Below, one piece after another: positions 42,340 through 51,600 of a stretch of 64,000 nt of DNA. A program made the translations under genes and the position numbers. The notes under the pieces were generated by a model. The model saw nothing but the letters and a program-made list of their open reading frames with translations, was not told the origin of the DNA and searched no databases. Every line of letters begins with the position of its first letter. Position 1 is the first letter of the stretch. This DNA is from a virus, in IMG/VR virus record IMGVR_UViG_3300035183_000720, positions 1 to 64,000 of that record. One strand, written 5' to 3'.

Positions 42340-43614
42340 GTGGCATCTATCAAAGATCTTCAAGAAAAAATTAAGATTAGCACAGGGTACGACAGCTCAA
42401 TCAGTAAAAAGAGCAGTACCGTTCTCATTGTCGAAACGTCAAAAGGAGAAGATCGCAAAGAAATCTTGCGTGATATCATTGCGCCATTAGTTGGCGGAGA
42501 ATATGTCCCTGGCAACAGATTAAAAAGCACCGCAAAATCTAGCAAAGGTGGTGTAATTGTCGATAACATCACCATAATCGCAAAAGAAGTTATCAATGGC
42601 AAAACTGTCAGCCAATTAGATGCCCGAACTTTTACAGCAGGAGCTAAGAAAACGACTATCGATTACAATGGCAGCGAGGTTCTTTGTTATGTGTTCGGCG
42701 ACGCAGAAGAAATCGAAGAAAGTATTATAAAAGGATGTCTGCAAGATCCATTGCTCGGAGAAAATGTCGCTGACACGTTCACGGATTTCTTTAAAAATGG
42801 ATTTTTTACTTGGGGTAAAGTCGTACCAGAAACGCTGCTTAACAAAATTGGTGTTTATGCAGGTGAATTATTGAGTGGATGGGTGCTTCTCAGAGGGCTG
42901 CAAGCAAAATATATGGTTGGTAATACTCCTTTCAAAGGAAAAGCAAAATGTTTTTATATTCCGGATGATCCTAGTTTTAATGTAGTTGACTCGATAGTTG
43001 ATATGGCTGATGGTAACACTTATGCCATTTCTAGTAAATTTGATAGAGGCGCCGCAGCTAGTCTTTTTGCGAATGTGCTTCCAGGCGCAATCAAAAGATT
43101 AAACTTGCTCAAAAATAATACGCTGAAAGAACTTGCTACTATTTGCAAGAAAGGAAATATAGATCCAGGTAAAAACTCAAAGAAGATTGTTTATGAATGG
43201 GGCGTTAACTATTTGCTTGGCATGAACATGAGAAATCCTGAAAAAATTGCGGATGTGATTAGAATGGATAAAACTTCACCTGAACAAATGGCTGTGTGTG
43301 GTCGTGTAATGGACATTATGAAGAAAGAAAATGACCCTCGTTATGAGAAAATGAATCGCAGTTTGAGTAGTTTCTTTAACAAAAAATTGGCTGAAGCCTT
43401 GACAGAAGACAGCAAAGATGATATAATTAGTATCGTGAGTGCGAAGAGTTACTATCAATTGAATCTCGACAAGAAATCTTTCATGAAAGGAGTGCTGAAA
43501 TTTCAATGTGTTAAAGCTGGGGATACTGAAATTATCATTAAAGGTAACAAGTCGAGTCAGGATGACATCACTTGCAAACAAGGGTGGGTGAATTATGAAA
43601 TCGTAAAGAAGTGA
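42340..43614 (+). CDS. Unknown protein (424 aa)
   Basis: GTG start one base after the primase stop. N-terminal ~120 residues are strand-rich (STVLIVETSKGEDRKEILRDIIAPLVGGEYV, GGVIVDNITIIAKE); the rest is mixed and helical, with KCFYIPDDPSFNVVDSIVDM and GNTYAISSKFDRGAAASLFANVLPGAIKRLN. No motif that I recognise. Lack of signal or membrane segments suggests a soluble protein. Lying between primase and PhoH, it may act in DNA metabolism, but that is only context. Confidence 0.7.
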   Translation: MASIKDLQEKIKISTGYDSSISKKSSTVLIVETSKGEDRKEILRDIIAPLVGGEYVPGNRLKSTAKSSKGGVIVDNITIIAKEVINGKTVSQLDARTFTAGAKKTTIDYNGSEVLCYVFGDAEEIEESIIKGCLQDPLLGENVADTFTDFFKNGFFTWGKVVPETLLNKIGVYAGELLSGWVLLRGLQAKYMVGNTPFKGKAKCFYIPDDPSFNVVDSIVDMADGNTYAISSKFDRGAAASLFANVLPGAIKRLNLLKNNTLKELATICKKGNIDPGKNSKKIVYEWGVNYLLGMNMRNPEKIADVIRMDKTSPEQMAVCGRVMDIMKKENDPRYEKMNRSLSSFFNKKLAEALTEDSKDDIISIVSAKSYYQLNLDKKSFMKGVLKFQCVKAGDTEIIIKGNKSSQDDITCKQGWVNYEIVKK

Positions 43615-43657
43615 GTACATTAAATAATCATGTCAAAAACAAACAAGAACTCACTCA

Positions 43658-44440
43658 ATGGCAAAGAAACGGATAAAAATCAGCTACCGTTCCGTTCTCT
43701 CTACAAACGACGCCCTTTCCAATCTAAAGCCATTTAAACCACTCACGCCTAATCAAGATTTAGCTTATCAGGAGTTCAAGCAAGGTAAAAATTTGTTTTT
43801 GTACGGATATGCAGGTACTGGCAAAACTTATCTCGCCTGTGCATTCGCGATTGAATCTCTTAAGAAAAGAGAAGTGAGTCAAATTCGCATAATCAGAAGT
43901 TCAGTTCCCACACGTGATATTGGATTCTTGCCTGGCACAGAAGAAGAGAAAATGGCTGCTTATGAAACTCCCTATGCGGCAATTTTCAATACGATCCTAG
44001 GGCGCGGAGATGCTTATAGTATCATGAAACAAAAAAGTATGGTTATTTTTGAAAGTTCAAGTTTTCAGAGAGGTATTACTTATGATAACACTTTTTTGAT
44101 TATTGATGAATTTCAGAATATGAGTTTCGAAGAACTGAACACTATCATCACACGTATTGGTGAAAATACTCGTATTATCTTCTGTGGTGATATTCGGCAA
44201 TGTGATTTGGGGAAGCAGGAAAGTGGATTTGGTGTGATGAAAAAAGTCTTGACATCTTTGGAGAAGTACTTTAAAATGATTGAAATGGGTCAGGACGATA
44301 TTGTCAGGTCTGATCTTGTACGTGACTACATCATTGCTCTAGAGAGGCTTAAAGATGAAAGATGCAATTCGAAAAAAGTTGAGATTAACGATTCTGATCA
44401 TAGGGCTATTTCTCGCCTTCTGTCCACTGCAGTTGGTTAG
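43658..44440 (+). CDS. phoH: PhoH-like P-loop ATPase
   Basis: 260 aa. LTPNQDLAYQEFKQGKNLFLYGYAGTGKTYLACA holds Walker A (GYAGTGKT, residues ~49-56). VPTRDIGFLPGTEEEKMAAY near residue 87 is the PhoH signature and LIIDEFQNM near residue 150 is Walker B. GDIRQCDLG follows. Widespread in T4-like and marine phages; role proposed in RNA metabolism or phosphate response, not proven. Its 3' end overlaps the next gene by 86 bp. Confidence 0.9.
   Translation: MAKKRIKISYRSVLSTNDALSNLKPFKPLTPNQDLAYQEFKQGKNLFLYGYAGTGKTYLACAFAIESLKKREVSQIRIIRSSVPTRDIGFLPGTEEEKMAAYETPYAAIFNTILGRGDAYSIMKQKSMVIFESSSFQRGITYDNTFLIIDEFQNMSFEELNTIITRIGENTRIIFCGDIRQCDLGKQESGFGVMKKVLTSLEKYFKMIEMGQDDIVRSDLVRDYIIALERLKDERCNSKKVEINDSDHRAISRLLSTAVG
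44249..44277 (+). promoter_or_regulatory. Sigma70 promoter inside phoH
   Basis: Perfect TTGACA (44249-44254), a 17-bp spacer and TAAAAT (44272-44277), ~80 bp before the exported-protein gene at 44355. Confidence 0.65.
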
Positions 44441-44702
44441 TGCTCAGCAATTTAATATCAATGTCTGGGCCCCAGGAGGTTTGGGATTCTCAATGGGGCC
44501 CTATGGCACAACAATGAGTGTGATGGTGCCTGGTATGGCTTCATTTAATGGTTACTATCCGAGCTACTATCAGCCTGTGCGCCAAGTTTTCATTGAAAGA
44601 ACGATTGTGTATCCTTCTTGGCCTGATGGGTACTTTGAAACTGGTAGGGCTTGTCATTCAAATGTTGTTTGTATAAATGGTGCTTGTTACAGGTGCAACT
44701 GA
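44355..44702 (+). CDS. Exported Cys-rich small protein
   Basis: 115 aa. Basic N-terminus and hydrophobic signal (LTILIIGLFLAFCPLQLVSA, cleavage before QQ). The mature part is Gly/Pro/Tyr-rich (VWAPGGLGFSMGPYGT, FNGYYPSYYQPV) and ends with a four-Cys cluster (CHSNVVCINGACYRCN) fit for disulfides. Likely periplasmic or surface. It has its own sigma70 promoter in phoH, so early expression and a host-takeover or exclusion role are possible, but function is unknown. It overlaps phoH by 86 bp in another frame. Confidence 0.6.
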   Translation: MKDAIRKKLRLTILIIGLFLAFCPLQLVSAQQFNINVWAPGGLGFSMGPYGTTMSVMVPGMASFNGYYPSYYQPVRQVFIERTIVYPSWPDGYFETGRACHSNVVCINGACYRCN

Positions 44703-44713
44703 GAGGTGTAGAA

Positions 44714-44899
44714 ATGTCTAGTCGTCGTGATAAATTTGATGAAGATCAATTTGAAATTCATCATACTATCATTCAGAAGAAACGGGAGCGAAACAAACAA
44801 AATTTCAGATGTGTGAATGCACGTGAAATTCTCGAGGATGACTGCGGTGATGAAGAAATGTATGCTCACTTTGAACGGTTTCATAGGAGACGTGGATGA
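44714..44899 (+). CDS. Hypothetical small charged protein (61 aa)
   Basis: Start chosen at 44714 after GAGAGGTGTAGAA. MSSRRDKFDEDQFEIHHTII, then basic QKKRERNKQNFR and [21 protein letters not shown]. Highly charged, probably nucleic-acid or protein-binding. Overlaps RNase H start by 4 bp, so co-translated. Confidence 0.55.
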   Translation: MSSRRDKFDEDQFEIHHTIIQKKRERNKQNFRCVNAREILEDDCGDEEMYAHFERFHRRRG

Positions 44900-45750
44900 T
44901 TTTATTTGATTTCTCGCAAGTTGTGGTTGGTGCCGCTCTCGAATATCATGCACGAACAAAGGAACTAATCGATGTGCCACTTTTACGACACATTTCTCTT
45001 AACAATACTCTGAGTCTTAAAGATAAACTTCGTAAGTATTCTGATGAAATTGTTCTATGTCTAGATGGTCGCAATTACTGGCGCAAGAAAATTTTCCCCT
45101 ACTACAAGCAAAACCGTAAGAAAAGCCAAGAGAAGCAAACATTCGACTGGAAAACTTTCCATGAGTCATTTAATATTATCAAACAAGAATTTATTGAAAA
45201 TTTGCCATACAAAGTAATCGAGATTGAAGGTGTAGAAGCAGATGATATCATCGCGGTACTTTGCACTATTTTTGGCAATCAGCGAGATGTTGTTGTAGTT
45301 AGTTCTGATAAAGATTTGTTACAGATTCAAATGAACATTGCTTCTCGTGTAAAGCAGTATTCTCCTTTCCATAAAAAATTCCTTCAACCAGACTCCTATA
45401 GTCTCTTTGAGCATGTCGTTAGAGGTGATCCTGGAGATGGCATTCCGAATATTCTGAGTGATGATGATGTTTTCTTATGTGAAGGTAAAAGAAGCAGGCC
45501 AATTCGAACGAGTCAAATAGAAGCCTGGAGCAAATTTGGTCTTGATAATCCAGAAGGTTTCTGTAATGATCTAGTAGAACTAGAAAAGTTTCGTCGAAAT
45601 CGCACGCTCATCGATTTACGGATGATTCCTGAAGAAGTGGTTGATTCGATTGCTTCGACTCATCAGAATGCAAAACCGCATGCAGATAATACTTTCAACT
45701 ACCTAGTGAAGCACAAGATGAGAAAAATTCTTGAAAGAGGAGACTTCTGA
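44896..45750 (+). CDS. rnh: RNase H / 5'-3' exonuclease (T4 Rnh-like, FEN family)
   Basis: Removes RNA primers from lagging-strand fragments. [10 protein letters not shown] (first Asp), [23 protein letters not shown] near residue 52, [13 protein letters not shown] near residue 113 and [12 protein letters not shown] near residue 131, with [12 protein letters not shown] near residue 177, are the FEN-type metal-binding motifs. 284 aa, near T4 RNase H (305). Follows T4-like context near genes 33 and 32. Confidence 0.93.
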   Translation: MILFDFSQVVVGAALEYHARTKELIDVPLLRHISLNNTLSLKDKLRKYSDEIVLCLDGRNYWRKKIFPYYKQNRKKSQEKQTFDWKTFHESFNIIKQEFIENLPYKVIEIEGVEADDIIAVLCTIFGNQRDVVVVSSDKDLLQIQMNIASRVKQYSPFHKKFLQPDSYSLFEHVVRGDPGDGIPNILSDDDVFLCEGKRSRPIRTSQIEAWSKFGLDNPEGFCNDLVELEKFRRNRTLIDLRMIPEEVVDSIASTHQNAKPHADNTFNYLVKHKMRKILERGDF

Positions 45751-45751
45751 G

Positions 45752-46009
45752 ATGCCAATATATGACTATAAATGTCAGGCTTGCTCGCATCATTTCACTG
45801 AAATGAAGCGCATGGATGATAGAAAAGTACCAGAAAGTGAACCTTGTCCGTCTTGTGGAAAAGTGGGTGAAGTGAAGCAAATTATTACGACAAATTTTGA
45901 ACTGATGGCACCAGATCAACTTGGACGTGTTAAGCCGCCATCAGATTGGAGAAACTTTCTTCAAAATTTGAAACGAAAAAATCCTGGTTCTGATTTTACA
46001 ACTTACTGA
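45752..46009 (+). CDS. FmdB-type zinc-ribbon protein
   Basis: 85 aa. [18 protein letters not shown] with CxxC, then [14 protein letters not shown] with a second CxxC: the FmdB/regulatory zinc-ribbon pattern. Start at 45752 follows GAGGAGACTTCTG. C-terminal half is Pro/Lys-rich. Role unknown; such proteins are common in phages. Confidence 0.8.
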   Translation: MPIYDYKCQACSHHFTEMKRMDDRKVPESEPCPSCGKVGEVKQIITTNFELMAPDQLGRVKPPSDWRNFLQNLKRKNPGSDFTTY

Positions 46010-46019
46010 GGGGGTCACC

Positions 46020-46148
46020 GTGAAGAAGATTATTAAAAATTCTGATGTTGCATTTTTCATTGCATTCTTCTTCGTTGAATTTGTTAGTCTTGCTCTTCTG
46101 TCTTCTATCCTGCTTTGGTTGTTTGATGCTATCATCAAAAAATCATGA
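46020..46148 (+). CDS. Small single-pass membrane protein (42 aa)
   Basis: GTG start with GAGGGGGTCACC upstream. MKKIIKNSDVAFFIAFFFVE and FVSLALLSSILLWLFDAIIKKS: basic N-terminus, one long or two short hydrophobic segments, basic C-terminus. It overlaps the next gene as ATGA. Too small for family assignment. Confidence 0.5.
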   Translation: MKKIIKNSDVAFFIAFFFVEFVSLALLSSILLWLFDAIIKKS

Positions 46149-46849
46149 ATGTTTCAGAATGCAAAATCAAACTGAAAAACTTTGAATCTCAAGCAAGAGT
46201 AATACGTGACAGAATTGAACCTTCAGTTGGTCGCATATACACCACCCCTGAAGGGAAAGAATATGTTTCTGTTACGACTGTCTTGTCTGCCGTTTCTGAT
46301 AAAACTTGGCTTGAAGACTGGAAAAAACGAGTAGGAGAAGATGTAGCCAATCGAATTACCCAAGCAGCTGCAGCTAGAGGCTCTAGCTTGCATGATATTA
46401 TTGAAAGACATTTCAAAGGAAATTTGAACAAGGAGGATCAAGCGGCGTCAGGGTGGAAGTTGTATAAATCATTGAGGATTCATTTAAATAAGATAGAGCC
46501 TCTTTCTCTTGAATTGCCACTATGGTCTGATCATTTACGTATTGCAGGCAGAACAGATTGTATTGGGATTTATGAGGGGAAATTGAGTATTATTGATTTC
46601 AAATCAAGTCGACGTGAAAAACGGGAAGAAGAAATAAATAATTATTTTCTCCAATGTGCATTATATGCCTTGATGTTATATGAGTTACTAGACATTGAAT
46701 GTAAGCAAATTGTAGTGCTGATTGGTAACGATAGTGGATTCCCTCAGGAGTTCAAAAGAAAAACTCGTACTCATGCGAGAGAAGCTATCGAAGCTGTTAG
46801 GCGCTATCATTCTCTTTTCGAGCACAGCCGCGATGTCTGCGCAGTATAA
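46145..46849 (+). CDS. PD-(D/E)XK exonuclease (RecB/Cas4-like)
   Basis: 234 aa. RGSSLHDIIERHF near residue 80 (His motif), RIAGRTDCIGIYEGKLSIIDFKSSRREK near residues 132-158 with Asp, Asp and Lys of the nuclease site, and a following QCALYALML helix (QxxxY). Typical of RecB-family single-domain exonucleases in T4-like phages. Role probably in DNA processing or host DNA degradation. The 3' end overlaps the hydrolase gene. Confidence 0.88.
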   Translation: MNVSECKIKLKNFESQARVIRDRIEPSVGRIYTTPEGKEYVSVTTVLSAVSDKTWLEDWKKRVGEDVANRITQAAAARGSSLHDIIERHFKGNLNKEDQAASGWKLYKSLRIHLNKIEPLSLELPLWSDHLRIAGRTDCIGIYEGKLSIIDFKSSRREKREEEINNYFLQCALYALMLYELLDIECKQIVVLIGNDSGFPQEFKRKTRTHAREAIEAVRRYHSLFEHSRDVCAV

Positions 46850-47252
46850 CACCAAGAAAGAGATTGAGTGCTTAGCAAAAACGATTTATCATGAAGCGCG
46901 TGGTGAACCAGAAATTGGCAAGAAAGCGGTTGCCATAGTGCTAATGAATCGAGCGAAGAGTGCAAACTTTTCTAACTCGATTTGCCGCGTTGTGCTCGAA
47001 GAAGGGCAATTCCCCTGGAAGTTGAATAGGAGGATTGCAAAGAAAGATGCTCAAACGTTCATGAAGATTCGCAAATTGGCAACTTCTTTGTATAAGAGCT
47101 ATCACGTGAAACGGAGGTTGCCAAGAGGCTTGACAATTCTTAGAAATGCATTATTCTTTAGTAAAAAAGGGTTCAAGAACAGGAACTTGAAGTTTGTTGC
47201 GAAGATTGGCAGTCATAGATTTTACACGGTAATTGGGAGTGAGGTACATTAG
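46773..47252 (+). CDS. Exported SleB/CwlJ-like cell-wall hydrolase
   Basis: Start at 46773 gives MREKLSKLLGAIILFSSTAAMSA, a clean signal peptide (cleavage before QYNTK). CLAKTIYHEARGEPEIGKKAVAIVLMNRAKS is the hydrolase_2 (SleB) signature with catalytic Glu; the C-terminal GSHRFYTVIGS fits too. A second peptidoglycan enzyme besides the lysozyme at 11346. Export by Sec could let it act without a holin. The coding overlap with the nuclease gene is 77 bp. An upstream start at 46722 is possible. Confidence 0.8.
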   Translation: MREKLSKLLGAIILFSSTAAMSAQYNTKKEIECLAKTIYHEARGEPEIGKKAVAIVLMNRAKSANFSNSICRVVLEEGQFPWKLNRRIAKKDAQTFMKIRKLATSLYKSYHVKRRLPRGLTILRNALFFSKKGFKNRNLKFVAKIGSHRFYTVIGSEVH

Positions 47253-47480
47253 ATGAGCTACAGCGAGGAAGCATTGTTACGCATTCAAGAAATTGCCCAT
47301 GAGCAAGGTGTTGATATTGTAGAAGCTACTTCTCTTTTCTGTGAAGAGAACAATATCGAAGTACATGATTTCATCAAAATGATTGACAAGAACTTCATTG
47401 ATCTGTTAAAATATACTGCAATTGAAATGCGTAAAGTTAGGAAATCAGTAGCTAAGCCCATTAGTAAACTACCCATCTGA
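47253..47480 (+). CDS. 33: Late transcription coactivator (gp33-like)
   Basis: 75 aa. SYSEEALLRIQEIAHEQGVDIVEATSLFCEENNIEVHDFIKMI corresponds to T4 gp33 (EEFGMSYLEATTAFLEENSIPETQFAKFI), followed by DLLKYTAIEMRKVRKS. It bridges RNA polymerase and the clamp in T4 late transcription. It is shorter than T4 (112) and ends KPISKLPI, lacking the LDFLL clamp-binding tail. The position shortly before gene 32 matches T4, but T4 gene 59 (helicase loader) is absent between. Confidence 0.8.
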   Translation: MSYSEEALLRIQEIAHEQGVDIVEATSLFCEENNIEVHDFIKMIDKNFIDLLKYTAIEMRKVRKSVAKPISKLPI

Positions 47481-47514
47481 AAGCAGTGTTGTCATGTGAT
47501 TAGTGAAAATTTTG

Positions 47515-47543
47515 TTGACGGGTGACTAAAAATCTTTTATACT
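47515..47543 (+). promoter_or_regulatory. Sigma70 promoter for gene 32
   Basis: TTGACG (47515-47520), a 17-bp spacer and TATACT (47538-47543), ~105 bp before gene 32. The leader 47550-47647 is long enough for the autoregulatory RNA structure known from T4 gene 32, though I could not fold it. Confidence 0.65.
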
Positions 47544-47647
47544 TGATCGTGTTGGAGGTATAATTGATGAAACGTTGACATAATTTGACCATAAAACAGA
47601 TGATTCAATTCTCAAACTATGTATTGCATGTAACAAGAGGTAAACAT

Positions 47648-48541
47648 ATGAGCTTTGCAGCTTTGAAAAAATCTAGCAAAACTTCCTTCGCCGCTCTCGT
47701 TGAGAAAATCAAAAATGAACAGAAAAAGATGGCTGATTTCAATGAAGGGTTTTGGCAGCCAGAAGTAGATAAAGCAGGAAATGGCTATGCAGTCATTCGG
47801 TTTTTACCGCCCGCTGATGGTGAGGATATGCCTTATGTGAAGTTGTATAATCATGGGTTCAAAATTGGGGATCGATGGTATATTGAAAATTGCCCAACGA
47901 CTATCGGCAAGAGGTGCCCGGTTTGTGATGCAAACAACGAATTGTGGGGAAGCGGTATTCAAGCAAACCAAGATTTAGTTCGTTTCGAACGTAAACGTCG
48001 CCTGAGTTACATTTCTAATATTTTGGTGATTTCTGATCCCAAACATCCCGAAAATGAAGGGAAAGTGTTCTACTTCCGTTACGGGGCGAAAATCTTTTCT
48101 AAGATTATGGGCGCGATTCAACCCGAATTTGAAGATGAAATACCATTCAATCCTTTTGATTTTTGGGCTGGGGCAAACTTCAAATTGAAAATTCGTAATT
48201 TTGAAGGTTATCGTAATTATGATAAGAGTGAATTTGAATCACCCTCTGCTTTGTTTGATGGTGATGATGAAGCACTAGAAGCTCTTTGGAAGTCTGAGAA
48301 ACCGCTTAAGGTTTTGGTGGATGAATCTCAATTCAAATCATATGAAGAGCTGAAAAAGAAGTTTGATGAATTGTCGGGCGCAAAATCTCCATTTGTAGCG
48401 ACTCAGGTTCGTACAGACCAAGAAGTTGATGATGAACCACCATTTGATGTAGATCCTCCGAAACATTCCAACAAATCTACGACTCCGGTAGAGGATGAGG
48501 ATGATTTAGCGATGTATGCTAAATTACTTGAAGGTGAGTGA
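47648..48541 (+). CDS. 32: ssDNA-binding protein (gp32-like)
   Basis: Coats ssDNA in replication, recombination and repair. Start at 47648 (AAGAGGTAAACAT) gives MSFAALKKSSKTSFAAL. The core matches T4 gp32: NGYAVIRFLPP, YNHGFKIGDRWYIENCPTT, zinc ligands H and C (CPVCDANN), SYISNILVISDPKHPENEGKVF and GANFKLKIRNFEGYRNYDKSEF. An acidic C-terminal tail (EDEDDLAMYAKLLEGE) recruits partners. 297 aa. Followed by a strong terminator. Confidence 0.95.
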   Translation: MSFAALKKSSKTSFAALVEKIKNEQKKMADFNEGFWQPEVDKAGNGYAVIRFLPPADGEDMPYVKLYNHGFKIGDRWYIENCPTTIGKRCPVCDANNELWGSGIQANQDLVRFERKRRLSYISNILVISDPKHPENEGKVFYFRYGAKIFSKIMGAIQPEFEDEIPFNPFDFWAGANFKLKIRNFEGYRNYDKSEFESPSALFDGDDEALEALWKSEKPLKVLVDESQFKSYEELKKKFDELSGAKSPFVATQVRTDQEVDDEPPFDVDPPKHSNKSTTPVEDEDDLAMYAKLLEGE

Positions 48542-48563
48542 TTAGCTGTCGTATGGCCGGAGA

Positions 48564-48591
48564 GAGGGGCTTCGAAGCCCCTCCTTTTTTT
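48564..48591 (+). terminator. Rho-independent terminator after gene 32
   Basis: GAGGGGCT/AGCCCCTC 8-bp stem with TCGA loop, followed by C and a run of seven T. Confidence 0.93.
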
Positions 48592-48596
48592 AAAAA

Positions 48597-48604
48597 AATA
48601 AATA
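48597..48604 (+). promoter_or_regulatory. Late promoter box (AATAAATA)
   Basis: AATAAATA directly after the gene 32 terminator and 44 bp before the first PARP gene, marking it as a late (virion) gene. Confidence 0.5.
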
Positions 48605-48647
48605 TTTGGACTGCATTTCAGATAATCGAATAAACAAGGACAAACGC

Positions 48648-51600
48648 ATGAGATTTAAAGAATTTATTCAACTCCAGGAAAATAGTTTATACACCGATCC
48701 CGCCAGCAAAGCCGCTCTTCTTGCAGATAAAGAGCGAGTGATGGATAGTTTGATGTTCAACTTTTTTGGCTTTCTTGGATTGTATAAGCTGAGCGACACT
48801 CGTGGTTACATGAAAAGTTATGAAACGACTGAAGGGAAGTTGATTGTTCATAACATTGGTGATACTAACCACGACGTAAGTTTATCGATTAAATTGGCTT
48901 ATGATGCAGGTTTATTGAATTTGGATGTCGTGAATAAGATGACGCGTCTGCTTGCATTGATCAAACAGAAAAGATTGAAGAGCGAGGATCTTAATGAAAC
49001 TTTAATTAGGGCTCTATTAGATGAAATTCATTATGCTACCCATAAGCCTAGCTTAAGAGTTTTTTCAATCATACAAGCTTTTCATAATGGTGCTCTCGAT
49101 TTACCTAATTTAGCAAAAGAACTTTATCAACTCGCAAAGTTGCGGGAATATAAAAACATTACAGGTGAATTTCGTGATTTAGTTTTGAAGGGACAATATA
49201 ACAGTCTTTTCGCGAAATTGAAACCTCAGGCGAATGTCACTAATGATTCCCCGACCACTTCTGAAATATCTGCGGCTGACATTCAAGATGTAAACAAGCA
49301 AAGTCAACCTAAGTCTTCTGAACCAGAAAAACCGGTTTCGCCACCACCTTCAAAATTAGGGCAAACAGATGAGTTCATGGATGGAATTTTTGAAGCTAAG
49401 GATCAAGCGCAGTTTAAAGAATTGTTCAAAACTTATGATGTCAAGGAATTTGATTTTGATAAGTTCATGAAGTGGTTCAAATCACCCAAAAACAAAGAAA
49501 AGTTTCCTCCTGGGGCACTGGACAGCCCTCTTTACAAATGGCTTCTAGAAACTTTAAATTCTTCGACAGATCAAAAAGTACGTCAAACTGTTAATGGCAT
49601 TTTAGAAAAAATTCTGGTTAATTTTATTTCGAGCTACGCAACCTCGAAAGATGTCAGAGGATTTCTTGAAGCTATCAAAGACATCGATCCGAAAGTTGTT
49701 TATACAGACGAAATTTCTAAAAAAAGCCAGAAGATACTTTTAGACGCTCTAGATGAGCTTTTAGACCTTTTTGTTTCTAATGTTGTTGGAAACGCTCCTG
49801 ATTTTTCAGATGCTACATTGGCGCAACTCAAAAAACAATATGAATCTTTTAAAGCGTTTGCATGGAAGTTTGGGTCTGAAGCTAAATTAAATGCAGTTAA
49901 AACAAAGGAAATTTTTAAGACCGGATTCGATAAGATTAGCGTCTATGCTTTGGTTCTTGATCTTGCATACATTACTTACGCTGAAATTAATTTGGTTGCT
50001 TGGCTTGAAAAAACTTTTGGCCGCGGGAGTGTGCTCGTCACTTCTAGAACAAATTATAGGGTGCCGTCTTTTGAGCTAAGAAAGAGCGCTTACGATCAAG
50101 CCCCAGAAGAAGCTCAGCAGGCTTTTGAATTGTTAATTCGAAATAAAATTCAGAACGCGAAATTAATTGACATTAAAAACAATGGGGTGGAATGGGCAAG
50201 ACATTGGATTTATGAGGGAAGTATAGATTCAAGAGACGCTCATTATAAAATGAATAGTTATGATAAAGTTGATCTCAAAACATTTACAAAGAAGGAAATT
50301 GATTCGGCATATGAAGTATTCGCTGATTTAACACCTACTGTTCTTATTAATTGTATAAAAACATTTTGTAAAATTCGCACAGCGAGATTGAATGATAATG
50401 GAAATGCTTATTATAAAAATTTAAAGGATATAGTCATTAAATTAGTGAAAGCAGATAAAATTGAAGATGTCAATTGGCTCGTTGTTTGTGCTGGTTTGGA
50501 TGATTTGTTATTTGATGAAGTTACTAAATTGATTTCGAATAATAAAAAATACTTGGATAATTTAAATGGCGCCATAGAGCGCTTGATTGATAATAGAAAT
50601 GATTATGATATAACATATGCTTCAATTGAGAAGATTTATACATGGTATTCAAAGTTAGTTGAACAAGGAAAGATTATTCCCACAGCAAAAGTAATTATCG
50701 GAATTAGGCTTCATGGGAATGATATTTACATTATGCCTAAGCAAGAAGATATTGAAGAAGTTTTTCGTGAATTGAAGAGCAGCCGAGGGTCGTTGAATTA
50801 TCTCCGTTGGTTAGTTAAACATAACGATGATTTAAGGAAAAAAATTATTAAATATAATACAACAGCCGGGCATGGCGGTGAGGTTAATCCCGCTAGAGTG
50901 CCTTATTCCGCAATCTTCTTGTCTGATGAAGATGTTACTGTTGGGATTATTGAAAATTTCAAACAACAGTGGATGATCAATCCTAAATTTGATAACATTG
51001 CGGATTATGCCTTCAGCAAGAAATTGACGGATGCTTGCTATGAAACGATGAAAGAGGCGTTAAAAACGTCTGATAATAAATTGCTTATACTGAAGGCATT
51101 AAGTGCCGTTGATGGGAAATCATTTAACGATTATTTCAATAATACAGATATTTCGGTGATAAAAGGTGTTTTTTCTGACAGACTGGTAGGGTCAGGAGAT
51201 ATTATTAATGTGCTCAGGACAATGGCGGGTAATAAAGAATTCATTTCCGATATTGAGCCTGCTGCTGCTGCTAAATTCACAACAGTTCTCCAAGAATCCT
51301 TTCAAGATAAGAAAAAATTTGACAAGTCTGATCGCGATGAGTTGGGCATGTTGCTCTGTGAGCTTATGGCTTCAGGAATACAAATTAACAAATATGATGT
51401 ATTGGAGGAGATTTTTAATAATTTAAAAGGAGAACTCAGGAAAACAATCATTGGATATTTTGTGGGTTATAATTTCGCAGAAAGAGCGCTAAAGGTTATC
51501 TACGCAGACGATGTTTTGATTAAGCCTTATGAGAAATTAAATCATCAGCGTCTACTTGATGTTCTTCGTTATAACCACGTTGACCCACCTTCTGTATCAA

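Noticed and set aside
47383-47412. TTGACA with TAAAAT inside gene 33
   Set aside because: The spacer is 18 bp and a better promoter (47515-47543) lies closer to gene 32; kept only as a possibility.
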